NCBI GenBank assembly: GCA_025455245.1
Contig: JALOMX010000001.1
Span: 1-30,227, forward strand
DNA length: 30,227 nt
Origin: Chitinophagaceae bacterium
Lineage (GTDB): Bacteria > Bacteroidota > Bacteroidia > Chitinophagales > Chitinophagaceae
Direction: 5' to 3'
Part shown: piece by piece, positions 16,804-26,155 of the stretch
Position numbering within the stretch: the stretch's first letter is position 1
Layout of the letters: every line of letters starts with the position of its first letter
Translations under genes and position numbers: made by a program
Notes under the pieces: generated by a model
What the model was told of the DNA's origin: nothing
The model's input: only the letters and a program-made list of their open reading frames with translations
The model's database searches: none

Positions 16804-18039
16804 ATGAGCGAAAAGAACACAAGTTATCCCAAAGAAAAAATCAACATACTCCTTCTTGAAAATATTAACCAAACGGCTGTTTCAAACATCGAAAAGCATG
16901 GTTATATTAATATTAAAAGAATCCCCGGCGCCTTAAATGAGGATGCCCTTATCAAGGAATTGAAAAATGTCCACCTGATAGGCATCCGTTCCAAAACCAA
17001 TATTACCCGGCGTGTACTGGAACACGCACCCAAGCTTCAGGCTATCGGCGCCTTTTGCATAGGAACCAATCAAATAGACCTGACCGCAGCGGCACAACAT
17101 GGTGTAGTTGTTTTTAACGCCCCCTACAGCAATACAAGAAGCGTTGCCGAACTGGTTATTGGGGCAAGCATTATGCTTATCCGACGCATTCTTGATAAAA
17201 ATATTGCTGCCCATAATGGAAAATGGAATAAGGACGCTTCCGGCAGTTACGAACTAAGGGGAAAAACCCTGGGCCTTATTGGCTATGGAAATATTGGCAG
17301 TCAGGTAAGCGTACTCGCTGAAGCTATGGGGCTTAAGGTAATTTTTTACGATATTCTTACCAAACTGCCCCTTGGAAATGCGGTTGCCTGCAAGAGCCTG
17401 AAAGAATTGGTTTCGAACGCAGATATTGTTTCGCTGCATGTACCCGATACCAGGAGCACCCAAAACATGATCAACAAACAGGTACTGAAGCAATTTAAAA
17501 AAGGCGGTATCCTGATAAACTATGCAAGGGGTGAAGTGGTAGACATTGATGCCCTGGCCGAAAGCCTGAAAAGCGGTCACCTCAGCGGGGCTGCCATAGA
17601 TGTGTTTCCTATAGAACCGGAAAAAAATGGCGATGCCTTTTCAAGCCCGTTGCAGGGACTTGAAAATGTACTGCTTACACCACACATTGGCGGGAGCACC
17701 CTCGAAGCTCAGGAAAATATCGGGGTAGATGTAAGCACAAAGCTGCTGGGATATCTTGAAAAAGGAATAACCTATGGCTCACATACGGTTCCGGCACTTA
17801 GCCTTCCGATGCTGGAAGGAGCGCATCGAATTTTACATATACATAAAAATGTACCCGGAGTATTAAGCGAAATAAATACCACCCTAGCCAATGCCAACGT
17901 TAACATCCTTGGCCAATACCTTGCAACCAATGAACATATAGGATATGTTGTACTGGACGTTGACAAAGAAATCAGCCGGCATGCTTTAAACCTGCTGAAG
18001 CATGTAAAAGAAACGCTTCGTGTGCGATTATTGTATTAA
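16804..18039 (+). CDS. serA: D-3-phosphoglycerate dehydrogenase
   Basis: This enzyme oxidises 3-phosphoglycerate to 3-phosphohydroxypyruvate, the first step of serine synthesis. The 411-residue length matches the short E. coli type. The NAD-binding fingerprint is GLIGYGNIGS (157-166). Catalytic residues are R242 in NYARGEVVD, E271 in PIEPEKNG and H294 in TPHIGGST. An ACT-type regulatory domain fills the last 75 or so residues (NVPGVLSEINTTLANANVNI), as in serine-inhibited enzymes. It stands alone and converges on lepA across a bidirectional terminator. The two other serine pathway genes are not in view. Confidence 0.93.
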   Translation: MSEKNTSYPKEKINILLLENINQTAVSNIEKHGYINIKRIPGALNEDALIKELKNVHLIGIRSKTNITRRVLEHAPKLQAIGAFCIGTNQIDLTAAAQHGVVVFNAPYSNTRSVAELVIGASIMLIRRILDKNIAAHNGKWNKDASGSYELRGKTLGLIGYGNIGSQVSVLAEAMGLKVIFYDILTKLPLGNAVACKSLKELVSNADIVSLHVPDTRSTQNMINKQVLKQFKKGGILINYARGEVVDIDALAESLKSGHLSGAAIDVFPIEPEKNGDAFSSPLQGLENVLLTPHIGGSTLEAQENIGVDVSTKLLGYLEKGITYGSHTVPALSLPMLEGAHRILHIHKNVPGVLSEINTTLANANVNILGQYLATNEHIGYVVLDVDKEISRHALNLLKHVKETLRVRLLY

Positions 18040-18098
18040 GCACAATTTTTACAGGAAAATGGTTGAATTTCAACCCACTGTTTTCAGCATTATACCCC

Positions 18099-18140
18099 AA
18101 AAATGAAAAGGTTGGCGTTCGCACCAACCTTTTCATTTTT
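18099..18140. terminator. Bidirectional terminator between serA and lepA
   Basis: A perfect 17-bp stem, 18099-18115 with 18124-18140, encloses an 8-nt loop (CGTTCGCA). The GC-rich inner part (AAGGTTGG/CCAACCTT) is flanked by an A-run on the left and a T-run on the right, so it works in both directions. It lies 60 bases after the serA stop and 16 bases from the lepA stop. Confidence 0.9.
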
Positions 18141-18155
18141 ATTCATTTATTAATC

Positions 18156-19964
18156 CTACTCATCCAATTTCAGCACAGCCAAAAAGGCCTCTTGTGGCAC
18201 TTCTACATTGCCTATCTGCCGCATACGCTTTTTACCTTCTTTCTGCCTTTCCAGCAATTTGCGTTTACGACTAATGTCGCCACCGTAACACTTGGCGGTT
18301 ACATCCTTTCTCATGGCGCTAATGTTTTCCCGGGCAAGGATTTTTGCCCCAACGGCAGCCTGAATGGCAATCTGGAACTGCTGACGGGGTACAAGTTCTT
18401 TCAGTTTTTCGCAAAGCTTACGACCAAAATCCTGGGAGCGGCTCCTGTGGATCAGGGCGCTCAGGGCATCCACCTTGTCGCCATTTAGCAGGATATCCAT
18501 TTTCACAATATCACTTTCCCGCATTCCGATGGGATGATAATCAAAGGAGGCATATCCGCGTGTCTGACTTTTCAGCTTATCATAAAAATCAAATACGATC
18601 TCGGTCAGAGGCATTTCGAAAATCAGTTCTACACGGGTTGGGGTAAGGTATCCCTGATTGATCAGCATACCCCGCTTTTGGATACAAAGCGTCATGATAT
18701 TGCCAATATACTCAGGCTTGGTAATGATTTGGGCTTTAATAAACGGCTCTTCAATGGTATCGATCTTTACCGGATCAGGCATTTCGGTCGGGTTGTTTAC
18801 CACCACCTTTTCGCCCCGTGTAGTAGTTGCAAGGAAGCTTACGTTTGGCACGGTGGTAATAACCGTCTGATTAAATTCACGCTCAAGCCGCTCCTGAATT
18901 ATTTCCATGTGCAGCATTCCGAGGAAGCCACATCGGAAACCGAAACCAAGGGCCTGCGAGGTTTCGAGTTCAAAGGTGAGACTGGCATCATTCAATTGCA
19001 GTTTTTCCATGCAATCCCGCAATTCCTCAAAGTCATCCGTATTCACCGGGAAAATACCGGCAAAAACCATGGGTTTCACTTCTTCAAATCCCTTGATCAT
19101 TTCCGCAGGACGATTGGCAAGGGTAAGGGTATCCCCTACTTTTACTTCTTTGGCATTTTTTATTCCGGTAATAATATAACCCACATCGCCGCATTGTACA
19201 TCTGGCTGTGGCGAAAGACCCATTTTCAATATCCCAACCTCATCGGCCTCATAAGTAGTTCCCGTGGCAGCAAACTTTACTTTCTCACCCTTTTTAATAC
19301 GACCGTTCATGATACGGTAGTAAACTATGATACCCCTGAAACTATTGAACACACTATCAAAAATGAGCGCCTGCAACGGTGCTTCAGGATTGCCCTTAGG
19401 CGGGTGTATCCTTTCAATTATAGCTTCAAGTATCTTATCAACACCAAGGCCGGTACGGCCGCTTGCCCGAAGTATTTCATCTCTTTTACACCCGATCAGG
19501 TCAATAATCTGATCCTCAACCTCTTCTACCATGGCACCATCCATATCAATTTTATTGATGACAGGTATGATCTCAAGATCGTTTTCAAGAGCAAGGTAAA
19601 GGTTGCTGATCGTTTGTGCCTGTATGCCTTGTGTTGCATCAACCAGCAAAAGGGCGCCTTCGCAGGCGGCAAGGGCACGGCTTACTTCGTAACTAAAGTC
19701 CACATGCCCGGGTGTATCAATCAGGTTTAAGGTAAATTGCTTTCCGGAAAATTCAGGATGACTGCCGGTATAGCCATATTTCAATTGAATGGCATGGCTT
19801 TTTATGGTAATGCCCTTTTCCCGTTCAAGATCCATATCATCAAGCACCTGATCCATCATTTCCCGTTCACTGATGGTATTGGTCATTTGCAACAACCTGT
19901 CTGCAAGGGTGCTTTTTCCATGGTCAATATGGGCGATAATGCAAAAATTCCTGATTTCCTTCAT
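18156..19964 (-). CDS. lepA: Elongation factor 4 (back-translocating GTPase LepA)
   Basis: LepA is a ribosome-associated translational GTPase. The 602-residue protein shows the G motifs AHIDHGKST (11-19), DTPGHVDF (83-90) and NKID (137-140). The LepA-specific C-terminal domain is present ([58 protein letters not shown]). Length is normal. The ATG at 19964 gives the standard start [20 protein letters not shown] -7-like TATCTTTG box lies about 55 bases upstream. Confidence 0.98.
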   Translation of the reverse strand: MKEIRNFCIIAHIDHGKSTLADRLLQMTNTISEREMMDQVLDDMDLEREKGITIKSHAIQLKYGYTGSHPEFSGKQFTLNLIDTPGHVDFSYEVSRALAACEGALLLVDATQGIQAQTISNLYLALENDLEIIPVINKIDMDGAMVEEVEDQIIDLIGCKRDEILRASGRTGLGVDKILEAIIERIHPPKGNPEAPLQALIFDSVFNSFRGIIVYYRIMNGRIKKGEKVKFAATGTTYEADEVGILKMGLSPQPDVQCGDVGYIITGIKNAKEVKVGDTLTLANRPAEMIKGFEEVKPMVFAGIFPVNTDDFEELRDCMEKLQLNDASLTFELETSQALGFGFRCGFLGMLHMEIIQERLEREFNQTVITTVPNVSFLATTTRGEKVVVNNPTEMPDPVKIDTIEEPFIKAQIITKPEYIGNIMTLCIQKRGMLINQGYLTPTRVELIFEMPLTEIVFDFYDKLKSQTRGYASFDYHPIGMRESDIVKMDILLNGDKVDALSALIHRSRSQDFGRKLCEKLKELVPRQQFQIAIQAAVGAKILARENISAMRKDVTAKCYGGDISRKRKLLERQKEGKKRMRQIGNVEVPQEAFLAVLKLDE

Positions 19965-20019
19965 ATATTTTTCGGGACAAAATAGGCCCGCCTGTGTTCT
20001 TAATTGATAAAATAGCGTG

Positions 20020-20027
20020 CAAAGATA
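20020..20027 (-). promoter_or_regulatory. Likely -7 box of the lepA promoter
   Basis: TATCTTTG on the minus strand is an exact TAnnTTTG box, followed by CACGC. No good TTTG is found 19-21 bases upstream, so only the -7 element is supported. The leader to the lepA ATG would be about 50 bases. Confidence 0.45.
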
Positions 20028-20137
20028 GGAGGATGATGGCCATATTGTCAGGCACCTGTTTGAAGATGGGTATTTGGGAGCCCCGGAAATTCAGACAGAT
20101 TCGTAAAGCCTTACCATCAAATACCGGTTTGTATAAA

Positions 20138-20167
20138 AAAACCCACCGAACGAATCCGGTGGGTTTT
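20138..20167 (-). terminator. Rho-independent terminator of nrdJ
   Basis: AAAACCCACCG (20138-20148) pairs perfectly with CGGTGGGTTTT (20157-20167) around an 8-nt loop. On the minus strand the stem runs into seven T. It lies 25 bases past the nrdJ stop. Confidence 0.9.
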
Positions 20168-20191
20168 ATCATTTGTACTTACTGTATGCGT

Positions 20192-23100
20192 TTAGGAACA
20201 ACCAAGGCTGTTTCCGCAGTTCAGGCATTTGTAACAGGTTCCGCTGCGAACCGTGATATGACCACAAACATTACAGGCGGGGGCATCGCTCTGGTTACGC
20301 TTCATTTGCTCATTCATGGCTTGCGCCCCATCGGCGGCCACACTTGCAGACGCATGAACTTTTTGGGTATGCAATGCTGCTTTTGAACCTCCTGTCATGG
20401 CTGTAACCCTGACACTACTCATTTCAGGCGAAGTTTTTTTTTGAGGAACTGCCCCTGACGTTGAAGTTGGCAGTGATACCTCATCTTCGTCCGGAAGATT
20501 TCCGATTTCCGGCTTATCAAGTACATGTACAAGGTCGGTACGCCCAAGATATTCATATGCAAGCACCCTGAATACGAAATCCACAAGCGAGGTAGTTGTT
20601 TTAATATTCGGATGGTCTACCATGCCTGATGGTTCGAACTTGGTAAACACAAACTTTTCAACAAACTCTTCAAGGGGCACACCATACTGAAGGCCAACCG
20701 AAACGGCAATGGCGAAACAGTTCATGAGGCTGCGAAGGGTACTTCCTTCTTTGGCAAGGTCAATAAAGATTTCGCCAAGGGTGCCATCATTATATTCACC
20801 TGTATGGAGGAAGATTGCCGAACCATTGATTTTGGCCTTTTGAACAAATCCACGGCGCTTGGATGGCAGTGTCCTGCGTTCTACAATTTGCGCGAGTTTG
20901 CGCTTTAATTGAGTATCAGGGCTTTCCTGCATGCGCTTGGTTACTTCCTCAAGCAACTCTTCAATGGTCAGTTTTCCAAGGTCAACAATATTACTTTCCG
21001 TTGTGGTGGCAGTTTCTTCTTTTTCCTCAGCCTTTGTCTTGTCTTTCTTTTTATCATCGCTTTTGTTGCTCAACGGCTGACTGAGCTTGCTTCCATCACG
21101 ATATAGGGCATTTGCTTTCAGACCAAGTTCCCAACTCATGCGATAACATTCTGAAATTTCTTCTACCGTAGCTTCATGCGGAAGATTGATCGTTTTGCTG
21201 ATGGCACCACTCAGGAATGGCTGACAAGCTGCCATCATTTTGATATGTCCATGTGCATGAATGTAACGTTGTCCCTTTTCACCGCATTTATTGGCGCAGT
21301 CAAATACCGGATAATGTTCAGGCTTCAGGAAAGGAGCCCCTTCAATGGTCATAGTGCCACATATATATTCATTGGCCTGATCAATTTGTTCATCGGTAAA
21401 TCCTAAAGCCTCCAGCATATTCCAGTTCCAGTCGTTGTATTCCTCAGGCTTAAATCCAAGCCTTTCAAGGCATGCTTCACCCAGGGAAAACTTGTTGAAG
21501 GCAAATTTTATGTGAAAGGCCGAAGGCATACCACCTTCGAGTTTCTGGATTTCTTCAGTCAACAGGCCTTTTGCACTCAGACTTTGATGATTTATATGCG
21601 GAGCACCATGCAGGCTTGCCGAGCCTTTTGCATAATTTACGATACTCTCAATTTCCTGTTCACTGTATCCAAGCTTTTTCAACGCCTGCGGTACGCTCTG
21701 ATTAATTATTTTAAAGTAACCGCCGCCGCTCAGCTTTTTAAATTTAACAAGGGCAAAATCAGGTTCTACGCCGGTCGTATCACAATCCATAACCAAACCA
21801 ATGGTTCCGGTAGGAGCAATTACGGTGGTCTGAGCATTGCGATAGCCATGCAGTTCGCCTAACTGAACTGCATCGTCCCACGCTTTGCAAGCTGCTTTCA
21901 AAAGATAATCGGGACAGTACTTGCTGTTAATGCCTACCGGTTTAATACTCAAACCTTCGTAGGCTTCATTGGCATCGTATGCGGCGGCACGATGGTTGCG
22001 CATTACACGCATCATGTGCGAAGCATTTTCGCTGTAACGCGGGAATGTTCCAAGGAATTCGGCCATTTCTGCGGATGTTTTATATGCCACACCAGTCATA
22101 ATTGCCGAGATTGCCCCACCGATAGCCCTTGCTTCTTCGCTATCGTACGGAATACCACTTACCATCAGCATACTTCCAAGGTTGGCAAATCCAAGACCAA
22201 GTGTACGGTAATCGTAACTCAGCTGCGCTACCTCCTTACTGGGGAATTGTGCCATCAACACACTGACCTCAAGCACAACGGTCCAAAGGCGACATACATA
22301 TTCAAAGCCTTTTACGTTGAAAATGCCGGTTTCTTCATCGAAAAATCTGCGAAGATTGGCACTGGCAAGGTTACAAGCCGTGTTATCAAGGAACATGTAT
22401 TCCGAACAAGGGTTACTTGCATTGATCCTTCCACCTTCGGGACATGTGTGCCACTCATTGATGGTAGTGTCGTATTGGGTACCGGGGTCGGCACAGCGCC
22501 ATGCGGCATAGCAAATTTTATCCCATAGCTCCCGGGCATTGACCGTTTTCATCACCCGGCCATCGGTCCTTGCTTTCAAACCCCATTCTCCTCCTTCATC
22601 TAAAACCTTGAAGAATTCATTGGGTATCCTCACGGAGTTATTGCTGTTCTGTCCGCTAACGGTTCTGTAGGCTTCACCTTCATAATCATTACTGTAACCT
22701 GCTGCAACCAAAGCGGCAACCTTTTTTTCCTCTTCAACTTTCCAGTCAACAAATTCAACGATTTCCGGGTGGTCAAGGTCGAGACAAACCATTTTGGCCG
22801 CCCGGCGGGTGGTACCTCCGCTTTTAATGGCACCTGCTGCACGGTCGCCAATTTTCAGAAAACTCATAAGCCCGCTGCTTGTTCCACCGCCACTTAACTT
22901 TTCGCCTTCACCCCTGATCTGACTGAAGTTGGTGCCAACGCCGCTGCCATATTTGAATATCCGGGCCTCCCTGATCCAAAGATCCATGATGCCGCCATCA
23001 TTTACAAGGTCATCATCCACGCTCAGGATAAAGCAGGCGTGTGGCTGAGGGCGCTCATAGGCAGAGGTAGACTTTTTCAGTTCACCATCAATGGGATCAA

Positions 23101-23575
23101 CAAAGTAATGGCCCTGAGGCTTACCTGAAATACCATAGGCAGAATGCAATCCGGTATTAAACCACTGAGGGCTGTTAGGCACACAACTTTGATTTAAAAT
23201 GCTGAAAACCAATTCCTCGTAAAAAACCTGTGCATCTTTTTCGGTAGCAAAGTAGCCATACTTCTGACCCCATTGGCGCCAGCAGTCTGCCATTCTGTGC
23301 GCAACCTGCTTACTGCTTGTTTCCCTTCCGGTACTGCCATCGGGCTGAGGAACACCGGCTTTACGAAAATATTTTTGGGCAATAATGTCTGTAGCTATCT
23401 GGCTCCAATGATTGGGCACTTCCACATTATCCATTTGAAAAACGATCTTGCCGGAAGGATCCTTGATCATACTGGTGCGATAATCGTACTCAAACATGTC
23501 GTACGGACTCACCCCTTCGCGGGTGAAAAAGCGCTCGAATCTGAGGCCTGTTTTTGTTGATTTTTTGGCAGCCAT
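20192..23575 (-). CDS. nrdJ: Adenosylcobalamin-dependent (class II) ribonucleoside-diphosphate reductase
   Basis: The enzyme makes deoxyribonucleotides using a B12-generated thiyl radical. The 1127-residue protein is within the usual size for the long NrdJ type. Active-site residues are seen as N388, C390 and E392 in ASNPCSEYMF (radical Cys and partners). The redox cysteine pair is C181 in PHACFILSVDDD and C401 in DNTACNLAS. DCDTTGVEPDFALVKFKKL and the substrate loop SGVGTNFSQIRGEGEKLSGG are also typical. After a charged linker (about 850-880) a C-terminal module ends in a zinc-ribbon-like CNVCG...CYKCLNCG. No intein or frameshift is seen. It is monocistronic, with its own terminator. No B12 riboswitch box was found upstream. 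Confidence 0.97.
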   Translation of the reverse strand: MAAKKSTKTGLRFERFFTREGVSPYDMFEYDYRTSMIKDPSGKIVFQMDNVEVPNHWSQIATDIIAQKYFRKAGVPQPDGSTGRETSSKQVAHRMADCWRQWGQKYGYFATEKDAQVFYEELVFSILNQSCVPNSPQWFNTGLHSAYGISGKPQGHYFVDPIDGELKKSTSAYERPQPHACFILSVDDDLVNDGGIMDLWIREARIFKYGSGVGTNFSQIRGEGEKLSGGGTSSGLMSFLKIGDRAAGAIKSGGTTRRAAKMVCLDLDHPEIVEFVDWKVEEEKKVAALVAAGYSNDYEGEAYRTVSGQNSNNSVRIPNEFFKVLDEGGEWGLKARTDGRVMKTVNARELWDKICYAAWRCADPGTQYDTTINEWHTCPEGGRINASNPCSEYMFLDNTACNLASANLRRFFDEETGIFNVKGFEYVCRLWTVVLEVSVLMAQFPSKEVAQLSYDYRTLGLGFANLGSMLMVSGIPYDSEEARAIGGAISAIMTGVAYKTSAEMAEFLGTFPRYSENASHMMRVMRNHRAAAYDANEAYEGLSIKPVGINSKYCPDYLLKAACKAWDDAVQLGELHGYRNAQTTVIAPTGTIGLVMDCDTTGVEPDFALVKFKKLSGGGYFKIINQSVPQALKKLGYSEQEIESIVNYAKGSASLHGAPHINHQSLSAKGLLTEEIQKLEGGMPSAFHIKFAFNKFSLGEACLERLGFKPEEYNDWNWNMLEALGFTDEQIDQANEYICGTMTIEGAPFLKPEHYPVFDCANKCGEKGQRYIHAHGHIKMMAACQPFLSGAISKTINLPHEATVEEISECYRMSWELGLKANALYRDGSKLSQPLSNKSDDKKKDKTKAEEKEETATTTESNIVDLGKLTIEELLEEVTKRMQESPDTQLKRKLAQIVERRTLPSKRRGFVQKAKINGSAIFLHTGEYNDGTLGEIFIDLAKEGSTLRSLMNCFAIAVSVGLQYGVPLEEFVEKFVFTKFEPSGMVDHPNIKTTTSLVDFVFRVLAYEYLGRTDLVHVLDKPEIGNLPDEDEVSLPTSTSGAVPQKKTSPEMSSVRVTAMTGGSKAALHTQKVHASASVAADGAQAMNEQMKRNQSDAPACNVCGHITVRSGTCYKCLNCGNSLGCS

Positions 23576-23956
23576 TGTTAAAAATTTGACATTAATTAGT
23601 TCTGAAATATTGTGTTACCGAATTGTTAAGCGGAGAACGAAAATATTCTGCCAACATTCATTTTTCCTAATGTAAATGCCCACATTTACAAATAAAAATG
23701 TGGATTTCTTGCAAAATCCGCGTGGGAGTTGAAATTAGCGATTTTTCAACAAGGTCTGTGGAAAATTGAAGAATAATCAGAACAGGAATTTAGGTAATAA
23801 TACCCCCGCACCCATGCAACAATCATTTGAAAAATGGTTTTGACCCAAGCCACCTATCCATAAAATTGATTGAAAACCAATGATTAATTAACCGCTGACC
23901 AAAATAAAAAACAGGAACTTTAGCCATCTTATTACCTTTATTCTTTTTGAGAGGCT
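23576..23956. other. 381-base divergent intergenic region between nrdJ and the LytS-type kinase
   Basis: No gene fits here. It holds the promoters of both flanking genes, but no complete consensus pair was found. TATTTTCG (23645-23638, minus, toward nrdJ) and TACCTTTA (23933-23940, plus) each miss TAnnTTTG by one base and lack a matching TTTG. Several inverted repeats lie at 23671-23719. No tRNA, B12-box or paired NrdR boxes were recognised. Confidence 0.6.
23671..23719. repeat. Nested inverted repeats upstream of nrdJ
   Basis: TGTAAATG (23671-23678) pairs with CATTTACA (23683-23690). CCACATTT (23680-23687), which overlaps the second arm, can instead pair with AAATGTGG (23696-23703). A third hairpin is GGATTT (23702-23707) with AAATCC (23714-23719). 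The first two pairings exclude each other. They could be operator palindromes or alternative RNA structures. Confidence 0.6.
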
Positions 23957-25045
23957 ATGCCTGATTTTAACACACCGGGAAGTATTTTTTTCAAATCGCA
24001 GAAGTGGTATTACTGGCTTTGTCAGTTTGGTGGCTGGGGAGTGTTTATCCTGATCAACACCTTTTATTACTACGCTCTGGGGCTTCCGGAAGAGTTGTAC
24101 CCGCATTATTTCAAAACCATGTATTTCATGGCTATCACCGGACTTGTGGTAACCCATGTAATGCGTTCAGTGATCTTAGGGATCAACGTTTTATCTTTTC
24201 CGCTCAGAAAACAAATCATCTGGTTTTTGCTCATTACGGTTTCATTCAGCCTCATCAACACCATTATCACCGTTTCAACCGAAGAGATCAATGAATGGGA
24301 ACCCCTTCTTTACAGGGATTTTACCTTTCAGGAAAAACTACTGAAAGATTCATTTGGCACGCTGCTTTACTTTACCATATGGAACCTCCTCTATTTTGTT
24401 TATCATTATATCATGAGCTTACAAAAGCAATTGATAACAGAAGCGCAACTTGAAACCCTGGTTAAGGAACTGGAGTTAAAAACCATTAAAGCACATATAA
24501 ATCCTCACTTCATTTTCAATGCATTAAACAGTATCAGGGCACTTGTTGAAGAGAACCCCGAGAAGGCAAGGACTGCTATTACAACCTTAAGTCAGCTACT
24601 GAGGAACAGCCTGAACAGTGAAAAAGAAGATCAGGTTACGCTGGAACAGGAATTGAATATGGTTGAGAATTATCTTCATCTTGAAAAGATCAGGTTCGAG
24701 GAAAGACTCAGGGTTAAAAAAACCATTGACCCCGATACGCTTCAGCAAAAAATTCCTCAGATGATGCTGCAGACCCTGGTTGAAAATGCCATAAAACACG
24801 GAATCAGCAAAGAAGTAAAAGGCGGAGATATTGAGATCATCAGTGAGTTTGTAGATAACCACCATGAAATAATTGTAAGAAATACCGGTAGGCTGAACGG
24901 CCATACCCACAAATCGGGATTTGGCCTGAGCAGTACAGAAAACAGGCTCGAATTGTTATATGCTAAAAAAGCAAAATTTGAAATCAAGGAACTCGACAAT
25001 CAAAGTGTGGAGGCAAAGGTCATCCTTCCAGTAAACATATTATAA
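23957..25045 (+). CDS. LytS/YehU-type sensor histidine kinase
   Basis: The 362-residue membrane protein has four likely transmembrane segments in the first 150 residues (WGVFILINTFYYYALG, MAITGLVVTHVMRSVIL, IIWFLLITVSFSLINTI, LLYFTIWNLLYFVYHYI). A His_kinase (PF06580-type) domain follows, with phospho-acceptor H184 in AHINPHFIFNALNSIRALVE. The N box is TLVENAIKHGI and the ATP-lid glycines are in GFGLSSTENRLELLY. No extracellular sensor domain is present, so the signal is probably sensed in or near the membrane. The matching LytTR regulator starts 23 bases after its stop. The signal and targets cannot be read from the sequence. Confidence 0.93.
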   Translation: MPDFNTPGSIFFKSQKWYYWLCQFGGWGVFILINTFYYYALGLPEELYPHYFKTMYFMAITGLVVTHVMRSVILGINVLSFPLRKQIIWFLLITVSFSLINTIITVSTEEINEWEPLLYRDFTFQEKLLKDSFGTLLYFTIWNLLYFVYHYIMSLQKQLITEAQLETLVKELELKTIKAHINPHFIFNALNSIRALVEENPEKARTAITTLSQLLRNSLNSEKEDQVTLEQELNMVENYLHLEKIRFEERLRVKKTIDPDTLQQKIPQMMLQTLVENAIKHGISKEVKGGDIEIISEFVDNHHEIIVRNTGRLNGHTHKSGFGLSSTENRLELLYAKKAKFEIKELDNQSVEAKVILPVNIL

Positions 25046-25068
25046 TTTTATTAAAACCAACATTAACC

Positions 25069-25803
25069 ATGACAAAAAAAGCAATTATCATTGATGATGA
25101 AAGGCTGGCAAGGGCGGAACTCAGACGCCTCCTTGCAGAATTCCCTGAAATTGAAATCGTAGATGAAGCATCCAATGTGGATGAGGCGCTCGATAAAATT
25201 GATTCGCTTCAACCCGACCTGATCTTCCTCGATATCAATATGCCCGGAAAATCAGGGTTTGATTTGCTTCAGGAACTTGATAAGTCGCCCATGGTGATTT
25301 TTACCACGGCCTATGATGAGTACGCCGTAAAAGCTTTTGAAGTAAATGCACTTGATTATGTGGTTAAACCTATTGAACCGAAGCGCCTTGCCGATACCAT
25401 ACATAAAGTAAACGAAGCCTTTAAAAAAGAAACCGTTGCCATACAGGAATCGGCTAAAAAAGGATTACTGAATGAGAATGATCAGGTGTTTGTAAAAGAT
25501 GGAGAACGTTGCTGGTTTGTAAGACTGGGAGATATCCGCCTCATAGAAAGCGTAGGCAATTATGCCAAAGTATATTTTGGAAGTTATAAACCTTTAATCC
25601 TGAAAAGCCTGAATGCCCTTGAAGAAAGGCTGGATGAAAAAGTATTTTTCAGGGCAAACCGAAAGCATATTGTTAATCTTCGGATGGTTGAAAAGGTTGA
25701 ACCCTATTTTAACGGAGGTTTGCAACTTGAATTAAAGGGTGGCGACAAGGTTGAGATCAGTCGACGTCAAACCATCCGTTTCAAAGAAATGATGAGTTTC
25801 TAA
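25069..25803 (+). CDS. LytTR-family response regulator
   Basis: The 244-residue regulator has an N-terminal receiver domain with acidic pair D9-D10 (IIIDDERLA), phospho-acceptor D55 in LIFLDINMPG, T/A in VIFTTAYDE and K in YVVKPIEPKRL. A C-terminal LytTR DNA-binding domain follows (GDIRLIESVGNYAKVYF, FFRANRKHIVNLRMVEKVEP). It lies directly behind the LytS-type kinase, which is its evident partner. Targets are not known; nearby genes are candidates. Confidence 0.95.
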   Translation: MTKKAIIIDDERLARAELRRLLAEFPEIEIVDEASNVDEALDKIDSLQPDLIFLDINMPGKSGFDLLQELDKSPMVIFTTAYDEYAVKAFEVNALDYVVKPIEPKRLADTIHKVNEAFKKETVAIQESAKKGLLNENDQVFVKDGERCWFVRLGDIRLIESVGNYAKVYFGSYKPLILKSLNALEERLDEKVFFRANRKHIVNLRMVEKVEPYFNGGLQLELKGGDKVEISRRQTIRFKEMMSF

Positions 25804-25817
25804 CCATTTAAGCAGAT

Positions 25818-26138
25818 ATGAAAAAATCACCTTCTCTCGTTTTTTGTTTGGCAATGGATGCTGTGGGTATGCTTACTTATTCCATTCCCTTTCTTGGCGA
25901 ATTTGGAGATATTGTTTGGGCTCCGGTTTCAGCCATCATTTTTTACCTGAGTTTTGGAGGGAGAAAAGGAGCGCTGGGAGCTATCTTCAACTTCCTGGAG
26001 GAGGCCGTTCCCTTTCTTGACTTCATTCCCACTTTTACCCTGGCATGGTTATATGCCAGATATTCCGGAACAAAGCAAGAACCGATAAGAACGAATCATT
26101 CAAAACTTTCTGCACCTACTGTCATAGACATCAATTAA
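25818..26138 (+). CDS. Small membrane protein of unknown function
   Basis: The 106-residue product has two or three hydrophobic segments (LVFCLAMDAVGMLTYSIPFL, DIVWAPVSAIIFYLSFGG, AVPFLDFIPTFTLAWLYARY) and a short polar tail. I recall similar small proteins in Bacteroidota but no function. It begins 15 bases after the LytTR gene, with GCAGAT before the ATG, so it is likely in the same message as the two-component pair. Confidence 0.75.
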   Translation: MKKSPSLVFCLAMDAVGMLTYSIPFLGEFGDIVWAPVSAIIFYLSFGGRKGALGAIFNFLEEAVPFLDFIPTFTLAWLYARYSGTKQEPIRTNHSKLSAPTVIDIN

Positions 26139-26155
26139 TTTTAATATTTTCATTC

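Noticed and set aside
18534..19730. 398-codon plus-strand open frame antisense to lepA
   Set aside because: It lies wholly inside the highly conserved lepA gene, has no recognisable domain, and reads as the complement of lepA codons.
21992..22528. 178-codon open frame antisense to nrdJ
   Set aside because: It is fully covered by the conserved NrdJ coding frame, and its product is Cys/His/Thr-rich without any family signature.
23601..23625. NrdR box (ATATTGTGTT half-site)
   Set aside because: Only one half of the palindrome fits, and no second box was found at a suitable spacing.
23576..23956. Cobalamin riboswitch for nrdJ
   Set aside because: Only a partial GCCAC is present (in GCCACCTATCC). 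There is no full B12 box or expected fold near the nrdJ start.
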